DNA of 64,000 nt from IMG/VR virus record IMGVR_UViG_3300017917_003388, positions 1-64,000 of that record; one strand, 5' to 3'. Positions 53,851-62,230 of the stretch are shown piece after piece. The translations under genes were made by a program, and so were the position numbers. Under the pieces are notes generated by a model, which was given only the letters and a program-made list of their open reading frames with translations, was not told the origin of the DNA and did not search any database. Within the stretch, counting starts at the first letter, position 1. Each line of letters starts with the position of its first letter. Source of the DNA: a virus.

Positions 53851-56436
53851 CTAAAATGTAAAAAATTTATTTACATTGGGATTTAATGATGGAAATTCCC
53901 AAGATAGATCATCATACAATGATTTTAATTTATTTGCTAACAACGATTCAAATATTTCCTCTATATTTATATATGTTTTAACAAATTCTTCAATTTCTGC
54001 AGGAATTTGGGCATTTGGTAAACCAATTGTTTCTAAATTATATGGGTTTTTCTTTAAATTAATAATGAATATCTTATCACCCTCAATAATAGATTCATAT
54101 TTTTTATCTAATTCTTTAAATTTAAGTAAATCATTATAACGTACTGCTGCTTTTGTATTACTTGGGGCTTTTAATTTAAATGAACTAAATATATCCCCTG
54201 TTCTAGCTGGTATCTGATATGCTGATATTTGTTTTACCCCCGTAGGTTTACCTAATTGTCTAGGATCTAGTGTTTTCAATGTTTTGTAAAAACCAATCAC
54301 ATCATTATCTATTTCGAATTTGGGTTTACCAAATAATATATTTTTAATAAAATTTTCTCCAAATTCTTTAAATAATTTATTCATATTGGACTTCATTAAT
54401 TCAAGTCCTTTCATATCTAGTTCTTCTACTGCAACACCTTCTTTGTTGGTAACATACATCGCATAACGACGTTTACCTGTTGTAAATACACCAGCACAAA
54501 TTACCTCTTGTTTTAATTGGAAATAATGAGTACCTGGTTTAATGTTGAATAAATTTTTACAAATAGTATCTAAATTAGCGTTTGATTCGTTTTGGATCTC
54601 AATAGCTAATTCTAGTATTTTATCATTTTTATCTTCAGGTTTAAGATTTAGAAATCTATGTTTAAGTAAATCCCCTAATACTATAAACATTGAATCAGTA
54701 TCTGAAAGACAAATGTGTTGTTTTTCTATTTTTAATTCAGTGTTTATTTTATTGTTTACAAAATTAATTGATTCACAAGTTAATCTTTGACCTGAGTTAG
54801 TGATAGCAGCACTACAAATTAAATATCCATCAGTGTATCTCCACCCGTTGATAGCAAAAGTCCCATAAAGTGCATTTTGGAGGATTTTAAAACTATGTTG
54901 ATATAAATCGTATAACTTATAGTTGGTCCAATCTTCGGCTTTACCTGCTATTTTCTTTAAACCACGATAATGTTCTCGTTTTTCAAACCAACCTTCTAGA
55001 ATTTTAGCAACTATGCTCTTTTCATCGGTTCTAAACATAGTTCCGGAAGCAGCAATTGTATATTCGTTTTTCTCAATTATATCAATTAAATCACCTATTT
55101 TAATAGTTGTAGATTTAAGTGTATAATTTACTTTATTTAACTTTTCAATAGTAATTATTTCATTAGGATCACGTTCTTTAAGTTTTTCTAATGAATGGTT
55201 TTGTTCATAAGTTGGATTGTGATCTACTTTAATCCTACCCACTAATGTTTCAATACCTAAATTCAATGATTTAATAATTGAAGGATATAGAGATGTAAAG
55301 TCCAAGTCAATTACATCAAAATATAGACCTGGAATTGGTTCTAATAAATATCCTCCAGCATAGCTTTCTTTAGTATTTTTTAGTATTGGATTATGAGTGG
55401 TAGGTTTATTTGGTGAAACAATACCTTCACGTTTAAGATATTTTAATATAGCACCCTCATTCATTACAGTATTGTAATAAATACTTTCATAAGGTATATT
55501 ACAAATATGTGAAATCATGATAGTTAACTCAATAAATTTAAGTTTTTCTTCTAATTTTTCAATAATTTCAACGTCTCGCAAGTTATATTCAATAAACGCA
55601 TTTAAATCATTTTTAAATAATGTGTTTAAATTACCTTCATATTCGATTTTACCTAATTCTACATATTTAATTCCAATATCTCCTAATTTATATGATGGTT
55701 CTTCCTTCATAATATATTTTTTATGAAGCAACATATAATCTAAGTGATTAACTCCACCAATTCGAATTTGAATCCCACCCGTAAATTCTGAGTAATCGAT
55801 TTTTCTAATTGGAGACATTCTTAGTAACTCATCAAGACCTACTATTTTCATAAGTCTAAAGTATAAATAAGGAATATCAAAATAAGCACTATTCCATCCA
55901 ATGATAATAGTTGGATCTAGTTCTTCAAATTTATCTAGAAATCGTTTTATTAATTCTTTTTCAGAACCACAAGGGATAATATGTTTACCATCTTGATTTG
56001 TTTCTTGTATTTCTTTACTTTTATCTACAATAAAACATATTTTTTGTTTTGTAGTTACATCTATTAAAGCAATAGAAGTAATAGGCATTGGGGCAGCCTT
56101 AATATATTCTGGTGTAAGTGCTCCCCCAATTTCGATCTCAATATCCAGATATAAAACATTATGCCAAGATGGAACAACATCATCAAATTTATAATAAAGT
56201 TCCCTCAATATAAGTAGTTCCTTATTAATATCCTTTTCTAATAAATTAGGATCTTCTTTATTGTATTTTTTAGTAGGTACAGCATATCCACCTGTTAAAA
56301 TAGGTTGAGCACCCTCTTCCCATTTATTAACACGTTTCCAATATGTTTGTTGATATTGAAATTGTAACCACCCTTTCACATCATCGCGTAAATGATATGT
56401 ATAATCACTGTAATCAAAATAGACTGATTGATACAA
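53851..56436 (-). CDS. family B DNA polymerase (T4 gp43-like)
   Basis: 861 aa. 3'-5' exonuclease motifs: Exo I LYLDIEIEIGG (Asp 98, Glu 100), Exo II WNSAYFDIPYL (181-191), Exo III YNLRDVEII (284-292). Polymerase motifs: A DLDFTSLYPSI (377-387), B KILQNALYGTF (517-527), C SDTDSMF with DTDS (579-582). Both proofreading and synthesis should be active. The replicative polymerase, working with the clamp and clamp loader just downstream. Confidence 0.97.
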   Translation of the reverse strand: MYQSVYFDYSDYTYHLRDDVKGWLQFQYQQTYWKRVNKWEEGAQPILTGGYAVPTKKYNKEDPNLLEKDINKELLILRELYYKFDDVVPSWHNVLYLDIEIEIGGALTPEYIKAAPMPITSIALIDVTTKQKICFIVDKSKEIQETNQDGKHIIPCGSEKELIKRFLDKFEELDPTIIIGWNSAYFDIPYLYFRLMKIVGLDELLRMSPIRKIDYSEFTGGIQIRIGGVNHLDYMLLHKKYIMKEEPSYKLGDIGIKYVELGKIEYEGNLNTLFKNDLNAFIEYNLRDVEIIEKLEEKLKFIELTIMISHICNIPYESIYYNTVMNEGAILKYLKREGIVSPNKPTTHNPILKNTKESYAGGYLLEPIPGLYFDVIDLDFTSLYPSIIKSLNLGIETLVGRIKVDHNPTYEQNHSLEKLKERDPNEIITIEKLNKVNYTLKSTTIKIGDLIDIIEKNEYTIAASGTMFRTDEKSIVAKILEGWFEKREHYRGLKKIAGKAEDWTNYKLYDLYQHSFKILQNALYGTFAINGWRYTDGYLICSAAITNSGQRLTCESINFVNNKINTELKIEKQHICLSDTDSMFIVLGDLLKHRFLNLKPEDKNDKILELAIEIQNESNANLDTICKNLFNIKPGTHYFQLKQEVICAGVFTTGKRRYAMYVTNKEGVAVEELDMKGLELMKSNMNKLFKEFGENFIKNILFGKPKFEIDNDVIGFYKTLKTLDPRQLGKPTGVKQISAYQIPARTGDIFSSFKLKAPSNTKAAVRYNDLLKFKELDKKYESIIEGDKIFIINLKKNPYNLETIGLPNAQIPAEIEEFVKTYINIEEIFESLLANKLKSLYDDLSWEFPSLNPNVNKFFTF

Positions 56437-56443
56437 AATTTTT

Positions 56444-56947
56444 TTATTTTACGTTATTTAATTCTTCTTCTGTAAAAAATTGTTTTAAATCTGGTCTTTT
56501 ATATAGAATTGATTTAAGTACTTTTTTATCTCTAGTTCTATATACTATCCAATATTCACCCACTTTTTCATAATATGTAGGTTCACCAATTCTTTCCGCT
56601 TCACTTTTACAAGTAGCAATTGCTTCTTCTTCTGTTTTACAAGCTTTAGACATATTTGATGCTTGTACCTCAGCATATGCGTCCATAAATTTATTTTTCA
56701 AACCATGAAGTAAAACACCATTTCCTGTCGCAACATAAGTAATATCACAAAGTGCATCTAATACTTCTACAATATTTCCGGTTTCACATGCATGTTTATA
56801 TTCTTCTAATTCTTCAAGAATAAAATTGTATACAAACTCCCATTCTTTTCTTTCAGGAATATTTGGAGTATAGGTGTTGGGTTTCCCCATTGTTTCGTTA
56901 AATGTCTCTACCTCAGAGACAAAGGGTACATAATTTTTATTTTTCAT
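56444..56947 (-). CDS. MazG-like nucleotide pyrophosphohydrolase (167 aa)
   Basis: Helical MazG-type core: ILEELEEYKHACETGNIVEV (EExxE) followed by LDALCDITYVATGNGVLL (DxxxD), the metal-binding set of phosphoribosyl-ATP / MazG pyrophosphohydrolases. The C-terminal extension (TYYEKVGEYWIVYRTRDKKV) is a small beta part. Probably hydrolyses (d)NTPs or alarmones to tune host metabolism. Behind a TTTGG-type promoter. Confidence 0.87.
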   Translation of the reverse strand: MKNKNYVPFVSEVETFNETMGKPNTYTPNIPERKEWEFVYNFILEELEEYKHACETGNIVEVLDALCDITYVATGNGVLLHGLKNKFMDAYAEVQASNMSKACKTEEEAIATCKSEAERIGEPTYYEKVGEYWIVYRTRDKKVLKSILYKRPDLKQFFTEEELNNVK

Positions 56948-56974
56948 GTTTAATTATTAATTAAAATTTTTAAT

Positions 56975-57015
56975 TATTTGAATATATAAAATAAATTATA
57001 AAATACCAAATTTTT
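56975..57015 (-). promoter_or_regulatory. TTTGG-type promoter box
   Basis: Minus strand AAATTTGGTATTTTATAA, spacer TTTATTT, TATATATTCAAAT. TTTG to TATATT spacing is 19-20 nt, as in Bacteroidota promoters. Divergent from the lysis promoter on the plus strand. Drives mazG and probably the polymerase. Confidence 0.62.
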
Positions 57016-57026
57016 TTCATAAGTTA

Positions 57027-57044
57027 ATTATATTTATAATTAGA
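57027..57044 (+). promoter_or_regulatory. late-type promoter motif of the lysis genes
   Basis: Plus strand TTATATTTATAATTAGAT, about 28 nt before the holin ATG. The same ATATTTATAAT core precedes several minus-strand late-type genes. That it turns with the gene strand supports a promoter role. Confidence 0.58.
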
Positions 57045-57070
57045 TATAACACATTATAACATAAAAAACC

Positions 57071-57304
57071 ATGAAAAATTATTGGGCTCCTACTCCAAAA
57101 AAATGGAGAAAAATAGGAGATGCTTTATTAGCATCTTCAACTGTAGCATCCATAGGTGGAATGTGGCAATTTGAACATCTAAGAGAAATATTTACAGTTG
57201 GTCAAATAAAATGGTTAATTATAAGTCCAATTATTTTGGGTGTTATTGGTAAATTTTTAACTAACTTATTCACTGATTCTGAATCAGATGATATAAAACC
57301 ATAA
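57071..57304 (+). CDS. putative holin (77 aa)
   Basis: MKNYWAPTPKKWRKIGDALL then ASSTVASIGGMWQFEHL and IKWLIISPIILGVIGKFLTN: two transmembrane segments, with a charged C-terminus (DSESDDIKP). Immediately upstream of the endolysin (4-nt gap) on the only plus-strand transcript. It would permeabilise the inner membrane at the end of infection. Confidence 0.83.
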   Translation: MKNYWAPTPKKWRKIGDALLASSTVASIGGMWQFEHLREIFTVGQIKWLIISPIILGVIGKFLTNLFTDSESDDIKP

Positions 57305-57308
57305 TATT

Positions 57309-57926
57309 ATGAGTTTAAAACATTTTCAATCAAAAATAGGTGTTCAAGCAGATGGAGATTTTGGTCCAGGAACATTTTTAGCCGCAATGAAATATTTAAA
57401 ACTTACTCCAATTAGAGCAGCTCATTTTTTTGGTCAAACATCACATGAAACTAATGAATTTTTAATATTTACTGAAAATTTAAATTATTCTGAATCCGGT
57501 TTGAAGACTACTTTTGGTAAATATTTCCCTGGTAACTTAGCATCACAATATGCTCGTCAACCTGAAAAAATTGCTAATAGAGTATATGCTAATAGAATGG
57601 GGAATGGAAATGAAAATTCGGGGGATGGATGGAAATTTAGAGGTAGAGGTGCTATTCAATTAACAGGTAGAGAAAATTATTTAGCATTTTCTAAATATAT
57701 AAATAAACCCGAAATAATGGTTAATCCAGATTTAGTATCTAATGAGTATGCTTTTGAATCAGCATTGTTTTTCTTTGATAAAAATAAATTATGGAATATA
57801 TGTGATGGTGGAATTGACAAAAACACAATATTAAAATTAACTCAAAGGATAAATGGAGGTACCAATGGTTTATCGGATCGTGAGTCTAAAACTATAAAAT
57901 ATTATAGATATTATACTTTAGGTTAG
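57309..57926 (+). CDS. GH19-family endolysin
   Basis: 205 aa. The short N-terminal FQSKIGVQADGDFGPGTFLA resembles a peptidoglycan-binding half repeat. GH19 catalytic region: HFFGQTSHETNEFLIFTENL with the proposed acid Glu 48, then GNGNENSGDGWKFRGRGAIQ and LTGRENYLAFSKYI. Cleaves peptidoglycan (lysozyme/muramidase-like). No signal peptide, so it depends on the holin. Stop overlaps the end of the thyA remnant on the other strand. Confidence 0.95.
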   Translation: MSLKHFQSKIGVQADGDFGPGTFLAAMKYLKLTPIRAAHFFGQTSHETNEFLIFTENLNYSESGLKTTFGKYFPGNLASQYARQPEKIANRVYANRMGNGNENSGDGWKFRGRGAIQLTGRENYLAFSKYINKPEIMVNPDLVSNEYAFESALFFFDKNKLWNICDGGIDKNTILKLTQRINGGTNGLSDRESKTIKYYRYYTLG

Positions 57927-57955
57927 TTTGATAATGGTACTTTAATTGTTGTAAT
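57923..57955 (-). pseudogene. duplicated 3' end of thymidylate synthase
   Basis: Encodes TTIKVPLSN plus stop, almost the same as the thyA end TIKLPLSN (58796 onward). About 22 of 27 nt match. It lies just downstream of the GIY-YIG gene, so the endonuclease sits between two copies of the thyA 3' end. Confidence 0.78.
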
Positions 57956-57962
57956 ATAATAA

Positions 57963-58742
57963 TTATTCTTTGTATTTCCAAACATAATCAAAAGCGGTTT
58001 TTTGTCTTCCTTTTAAACAAGCTGTTATACATGAATTGTTGATTGATTTTCCAAAATATTCAAGAGCATCTTTAATAGATTTAAACTCCTGAATTATATT
58101 ATTTTGTTGATCAAGTTGAAGAATGGGTTTACTATTTTTTTCTCCTATTAATTTATGATCAATCCTTGATTTAATTAAATTTCCAAATCCTGGGGGTTTA
58201 GGTTTAGAATTAGCTTTACTTATTTTTTGCTTAGTTTCCTCAGAGATAGGTATTCCTTTATTACTATGAACTTTACTATGTTTTTTACCTTTATTTCCTT
58301 TGCTAATTTTTTCTTTCATTTCACCACTCATAAATCCATCAGGTTTAGGTTTACCTTTATTACCATGGATTCTTCCTTCAGGTATATTATATTTTTGTCC
58401 TGTTTTAGCTTGAACTATTTTTTGTTTTTGCTCTTCAGTAAATTTATTTCCTAAAGCAATAATCTCCCCTCCAATACTTTTGTTTAGTAATATACCATCA
58501 GGTTCTATTCCTTTTCTTCCATATTTAGCTATAAATTCCATCTCAAGAGAACATGCTTCTTCTTTAGTAAGATTTTCTTTAATTATATCTACTATAGGTT
58601 CACCATGTTTTTTAATATAATTCTTATAATGAGAATTCCTTCCTGAGATAAAATCCCATGCTCTTTTATTTGCCCCTATTCCAACATAGAATAACTCTTT
58701 AGTTAGTGGGTTTTTATGATGGTATAAATAATAATTTTCCAT
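57963..58742 (-). CDS. GIY-YIG homing endonuclease with NUMOD repeats (3), at thyA 3' end
   Basis: 259 aa. NYYLYHHKNPLTKELFYVGI then GANKRAWDFISGRN is a GIY-YIG variant (LYHH / FYVGIG); Glu in EEACSLEMEFIAKYGRKGIE follows. NUMOD3-type repeats (GKPKPDGFMSGEMKEKIS, GIPISEETKQKISKANSK) and a NUMOD1-like end (ILQLDQQNNIIQEFKSIKDA). Flanked by the intact thyA 3' end and a remnant copy, which marks insertion at thyA. Confidence 0.87.
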   Translation of the reverse strand: MENYYLYHHKNPLTKELFYVGIGANKRAWDFISGRNSHYKNYIKKHGEPIVDIIKENLTKEEACSLEMEFIAKYGRKGIEPDGILLNKSIGGEIIALGNKFTEEQKQKIVQAKTGQKYNIPEGRIHGNKGKPKPDGFMSGEMKEKISKGNKGKKHSKVHSNKGIPISEETKQKISKANSKPKPPGFGNLIKSRIDHKLIGEKNSKPILQLDQQNNIIQEFKSIKDALEYFGKSINNSCITACLKGRQKTAFDYVWKYKE

Positions 58743-58795
58743 AAGTCTATCAATATTCCGTTGATTATAAATATATGAAAAATATATTTTTTACA

Positions 58796-59908
58796 CTAAT
58801 TTGATAATGGAAGTTTAATAGTAGGATGATATTGATAACCAATTAATTCAAAATCACTAACTTTATAATGAGATATGTCATCAATATTACTATATATTTT
58901 TAATGTAGGTAATTCAAATGGTTTTCTATTTAATTGTTCCTTAATAGGTTCTACATGATCTAAGTATAAATGTACATCTCCTAAATTTCCTATTAATTCA
59001 TCTGGGATCATATTAACTTGTTTAGCAATCATTTCTAATAATAAACCATAAGATGCTATATTAAAACCTAATCCTAACCCAGTATCTACTGAACGTTGAT
59101 TCCACATTAATGATATTGCTCTACGAGGAATATTTATATCATCTAATTGCTTATGTAATTGTTCATCTTCATCAACTTTCGTAAAAAACTTTATGTTTAA
59201 TGATACTTCATAATGATTAGAACCAGCTATAAACCCTCTTTCTTGTAAACTTAATTCTCTAGTATAGAACTGGAAAAAGTTATGACATGGTCTTAATATC
59301 ATTTCATCCAACTCACCAACATTCCAGGCAGATACAATTATACCTCTATCATCTGGATTTGTTTTAAGTTTTTCAAGAGCTTCTTTAATTTGGTCAACAG
59401 ATTTTCTACTTGGGATTTCACCCATATACGACACCAATTCACCATATTCCCAACTTCTCCATTGCTTACCATAAATTGGCCCCAATTCACCCCACGTCTT
59501 AGCAAAGTCATCATCTGTTTTGATTTTGTTGATGAATTCTTCTTGTGTATATAAAGTTGCACCAGAATGACCATTATCTAATAAAACAGGTTTTAACCAT
59601 TTAGGATTAGAATTAAATTGATTATGTGTTATATAGTTCTTATAAGCATCACCATCCCAAATATGACAATTGTTATCAACAAGGAATTTGATGTTGGTAT
59701 CACCACGTAAAAACCATAGTAGTTCTGTTACAATTTGTTTCCAACCCATCTTTTTGGTTGTAAGAAGTGGAAACCCTTCACTCATTTTATGACGGATTTG
59801 TCTACCGAATACTGATAGGGTTCCAGTACCAGTTCTGTCTTTCTTTTCTACTCCATTGTCAAGAATGTCTTGAAGGAGTGCTGTATATGTTTTATCTAGG
59901 TTGTTCAT
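58796..59908 (-). CDS. thyA: thymidylate synthase
   Basis: 370 aa, longer than the usual 264 because of an insertion around residues 85-175, as in some other phage and protozoan-like enzymes. Key motifs: DRTGTGTLSVFGRQIRH, LLWFLRGDTNIKFL, catalytic Cys 208 in ILRPCHNFFQFY, SLMWNQRSVDTGLGLGFNIA, LGDVHLYLDHVEPIKEQL. Makes dTMP from dUMP using methylene-tetrahydrofolate; FolE three kb upstream may help supply the folate. Its 3' end was the target of the adjacent GIY-YIG gene. Confidence 0.96.
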   Translation of the reverse strand: MNNLDKTYTALLQDILDNGVEKKDRTGTGTLSVFGRQIRHKMSEGFPLLTTKKMGWKQIVTELLWFLRGDTNIKFLVDNNCHIWDGDAYKNYITHNQFNSNPKWLKPVLLDNGHSGATLYTQEEFINKIKTDDDFAKTWGELGPIYGKQWRSWEYGELVSYMGEIPSRKSVDQIKEALEKLKTNPDDRGIIVSAWNVGELDEMILRPCHNFFQFYTRELSLQERGFIAGSNHYEVSLNIKFFTKVDEDEQLHKQLDDINIPRRAISLMWNQRSVDTGLGLGFNIASYGLLLEMIAKQVNMIPDELIGNLGDVHLYLDHVEPIKEQLNRKPFELPTLKIYSNIDDISHYKVSDFELIGYQYHPTIKLPLSN

Positions 59909-60071
59909 TTTTTAAATAATATCTTTCACATTCAGGTTGAATACATCCAATAGACCGACCAAAAAATACAAATCTTTTTATTTCGGTAGATTTACATATT
60001 GGACAAGTTCCATAAGTACCTTCCGTTATTATTCTAGTTAGTGGTGGTTTTGGTTTATCTAGGTTGTTCAT
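59892..60071 (-). CDS. zinc-ribbon-like small protein with thyA-like start (59 aa)
   Basis: ATG 60069-60071, stop 59892-59894 overlapping the thyA start. MNNLDKPKPPLTRIITEGTY then CPICKSTEIKRFVFFGRSIG and CIQPECERYYLKNEQPR: a Cys4 zinc-binding motif (CxxC...CxxxxC). Its first codons MNNLDK repeat those of thyA and of the 62-aa gene upstream. Confidence 0.72.
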   Translation of the reverse strand: MNNLDKPKPPLTRIITEGTYGTCPICKSTEIKRFVFFGRSIGCIQPECERYYLKNEQPR

Positions 60072-60256
60072 TCTTTAATTAATTTACTTCTTAAATCCTT
60101 AAGTATTATATACCAATTATTGGCTTGTTCTGTATTATATTTCATATCACGTTTTTCACCATAGGTTACTTTCATACTATAATGTTGAAAATTATTCCAA
60201 GTTGTTTTGTATTCTTGGAGGTGGTCTGTGTATGTTTTATCTAGATTGTTACTCAT
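60068..60256 (-). CDS. hypothetical protein with thyA-like start (62 aa)
   Basis: MSNNLDKTYTDHLQEYKTTW shares NNLDKTYTxxLQ with the thyA start (NNLDKTYTALLQ). The rest is helical (HYSMKVTYGEKRDMKYNTEQ). Overlaps the 59-aa gene by 4 nt. Function unknown; its 5' end is probably a duplicated piece of thyA. Confidence 0.75.
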   Translation of the reverse strand: MSNNLDKTYTDHLQEYKTTWNNFQHYSMKVTYGEKRDMKYNTEQANNWYIILKDLRSKLIKE

Positions 60257-60270
60257 AACTTTCTATTGTT

Positions 60271-60417
60271 TTATTCGTTGTCGTTGATAATACTTTTAAG
60301 TTTTTTAATTTCTGCAATTACCTCATCACCCAATTCAATTTTAGACATCATTACTAGGTCCACTACTTGATTTTGTAGTAATTCAATTAGTGCGTCTTTC
60401 GCTTGTTCTTTATTCAT
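60271..60417 (-). CDS. small helical protein (48 aa)
   Basis: ATG 60415-60417, stop 60271-60273. MNKEQAKDALIELLQNQVVD then VMMSKIELGDEVIAEIKKLK, all helical, coiled-coil potential. Fits in the gap between neighbours. Function unknown. Confidence 0.7.
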   Translation of the reverse strand: MNKEQAKDALIELLQNQVVDLVMMSKIELGDEVIAEIKKLKSIINDNE

Positions 60418-60435
60418 ATAAAATATATCAAATAT

Positions 60436-60861
60436 TTATTCCTTTGGTTTAATTATTATTTCTTCATCATTGTAATATACATGTGTTAGACCACGAATAT
60501 TATCATCTTTCCATCTAATAGGTCCTATTTTCATATTTAAAAACTCCTCGGAACTCATTTGTTCCTTCAATCGAATGTAGAATACAAGACAATGACCTAT
60601 ATCTTCAATTAGCGATTCGAAATTTTCTCTTGTAACAAGTCTTGCCAAATCTTCAATATTCCATATACGATGATAAATCTCTGTCGCAGAATTATCTACT
60701 AAAAGAGATTTATCTAATTCTTCTATATTATTTTCTAAAATAGTAGCAATTGCTCCAACTATTTCTTTTGGTCCAAATGAAGTTTTCCAATCACATTCTT
60801 CTGTAACGTTATCTACCCACTCCATATAGAGTTTATGTAGTTTTTCTCTATCAATTTCCAT
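60436..60861 (-). CDS. hypothetical protein (141 aa)
   Basis: Helical and acidic: DREKLHKLYMEWVDNVTEEC, FGPKEIVGAIATILENNIEE, ending VYYNDEEIIIKPKE. No family recognised. Soluble. Confidence 0.82.
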   Translation of the reverse strand: MEIDREKLHKLYMEWVDNVTEECDWKTSFGPKEIVGAIATILENNIEELDKSLLVDNSATEIYHRIWNIEDLARLVTRENFESLIEDIGHCLVFYIRLKEQMSSEEFLNMKIGPIRWKDDNIRGLTHVYYNDEEIIIKPKE

Positions 60862-60872
60862 ATGTATTTAAA

Positions 60873-61106
60873 TCACATTAATTTAGCATATTTAACAATA
60901 CCTGACATTTTTTTATTTTCAACAATGAAAAACTCAACTTCAGGATTAACATCAATCCTTGAATCCAAATTATCAAAATTACGTTCTAATTCTAATAAAT
61001 ATTCCACATCTTCTGAAATTAAGGGTAATTGTTTATCTGAATTATCAATATCCTTATATTTAACAGACCATATTTTATATCTATCTCTAACTAATATTCC
61101 TATCAT
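60873..61106 (-). CDS. hypothetical protein (77 aa)
   Basis: MIGILVRDRYKIWSVKYKDI, then acidic helices (EDVEYLLELERNFDNLDSRI) and a strand (EVEFFIVENKKMSGIVKYAK). The layout strand-helix-strand recalls small phage proteins of unknown role. Follows folE with a 1-nt gap, so probably co-transcribed. Confidence 0.78.
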   Translation of the reverse strand: MIGILVRDRYKIWSVKYKDIDNSDKQLPLISEDVEYLLELERNFDNLDSRIDVNPEVEFFIVENKKMSGIVKYAKLM

Positions 61107-61107
61107 T

Positions 61108-61746
61108 TTATTTTAATTGGGCTCCATTTAATGTTATAGCATGGAGAAATTCTTCACGAATTAAATTACCAGGTTCCATAAATACACCACTGAATTTATT
61201 GGTGGTCATAGTTGAAGTAGGATGCTTAATACCTCGATTTGAACAACACATATGTTTTGATGAAATACTAACTGCTACTGATTTACATTCTAGTTTATCT
61301 GTTAAAAAATCATGAATTTGTTGAGTTAATGATTCTTGCATTTGGGGGCGACGGGCAAACCAATCTACTACTCTATTTAATTTAGATAAACCAACTACTT
61401 TTTCCCCAGGAACATATGCTACTGAAGCATACCCTGTGAATGGAAGATTATGATGAGCACAAAGTGATACAACAGGAATACCAGTTTGAATTACTACACC
61501 AGTATAATTTTCTTCATTAGGAAACACTGTCATTGATGGTTCTTCTGTAATTGAGCCTAGTACTAGATCTTTTAACCAGGCTTTAGCTACACGACGAGGA
61601 GTGTCAATAGTTTGAGGATCAGCAGTATAATCAAACCCCATTGAATTTAAAAAGTTTCCATAATGTAGAGCTGCTTCTTTAATCATACTCTCAATTTCCT
61701 CAGGAGTACGAGGTCTGTTCTCATTTGCTTTTTGAATATATTTCAT
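61108..61746 (-). CDS. folE: GTP cyclohydrolase I
   Basis: 212 aa, full length. DTPRRVAKAWLKDLVLG, zinc ligands Cys 96 and His 99 in LCAHHNLPFTG, VGLSKLNRVVDWFARRPQMQ, and the third zinc ligand Cys 167 in KHMCCSNRGIKHPTS. Converts GTP to 7,8-dihydroneopterin triphosphate, the first step of folate and of 7-deazaguanine synthesis. No queC/queD/queE genes are in the window, so a folate role supporting thymidylate synthase is more likely here than DNA-base modification. Confidence 0.96.
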   Translation of the reverse strand: MKYIQKANENRPRTPEEIESMIKEAALHYGNFLNSMGFDYTADPQTIDTPRRVAKAWLKDLVLGSITEEPSMTVFPNEENYTGVVIQTGIPVVSLCAHHNLPFTGYASVAYVPGEKVVGLSKLNRVVDWFARRPQMQESLTQQIHDFLTDKLECKSVAVSISSKHMCCSNRGIKHPTSTMTTNKFSGVFMEPGNLIREEFLHAITLNGAQLK

Positions 61747-61749
61747 TTA

Positions 61750-62172
61750 TTATTTGTTTAATTGTGTTAAAATTGAGTTTAATCCTTTTAATTCATTTTT
61801 ATTAGAATGATCAGATATAGAAGATTGATATTTGGATATAAATCTATTAATAATTCTAAACATTAATTTACTAAAAAATGGATCCACATATGTTTCCATA
61901 AATAAATTATGATTAGACATTTTAATCATATTTCCTTTAATTATCACCGAATATTCCTTATCTTCGGTTTGCATATATACTTTTTTAATATTAGAATCCA
62001 AAGCTTCAGGATTAACTAATATTGATGATTTAGGATTAGATAATATTTTTACAACTATATTTTTTATAAGTTGTTCATTAGGATTTAATTTTCTATTACC
62101 ATTATAAGATTTTCTCATGCGGCTTTTTCTACGAAGATAAGACCACTTAAAAAACAATTTGACTTTTTTCAT
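61750..62172 (-). CDS. hypothetical basic protein (140 aa)
   Basis: Basic N-terminus (KLFFKWSYLRRKSRMRKSYN), then LIKNIVVKILSNPKSSILVN and YMQTEDKEYSVIIKGNMIKM. No family recognised; 3 nt before folE in the same transcript. A promoter-like box lies upstream at 62.2 kb. Confidence 0.82.
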   Translation of the reverse strand: MKKVKLFFKWSYLRRKSRMRKSYNGNRKLNPNEQLIKNIVVKILSNPKSSILVNPEALDSNIKKVYMQTEDKEYSVIIKGNMIKMSNHNLFMETYVDPFFSKLMFRIINRFISKYQSSISDHSNKNELKGLNSILTQLNK

Positions 62173-62186
62173 ATAACTTATTTTGA

Positions 62187-62222
62187 GTTTGTTTTATAAA
62201 TATATAAAAAATAAAATGTAAT
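62187..62222 (-). promoter_or_regulatory. AGGATT-type promoter box
   Basis: Minus strand TAGGATTACATTTTATTT, spacer, TATATATTTATAAAAC. Upstream AGGATT and downstream TATATTTA match the early-type box with about 20-nt spacing; the downstream part also contains the ATATTTATAA core. Starts the 140-aa / folE unit. Confidence 0.55.
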
Positions 62223-62230
62223 CCTAGTTT

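Noticed and set aside
57926-57962. Bidirectional terminator between the endolysin and the GIY-YIG gene
   Set aside because: No stable stem was found; the sequence is explained as a copy of the thyA 3' end.
61108-61746. FolE as evidence for 7-deazaguanine DNA modification
   Set aside because: No queC, queD, queE or transglycosylase gene lies in the window; folate supply for thymidylate synthase is enough to explain it.
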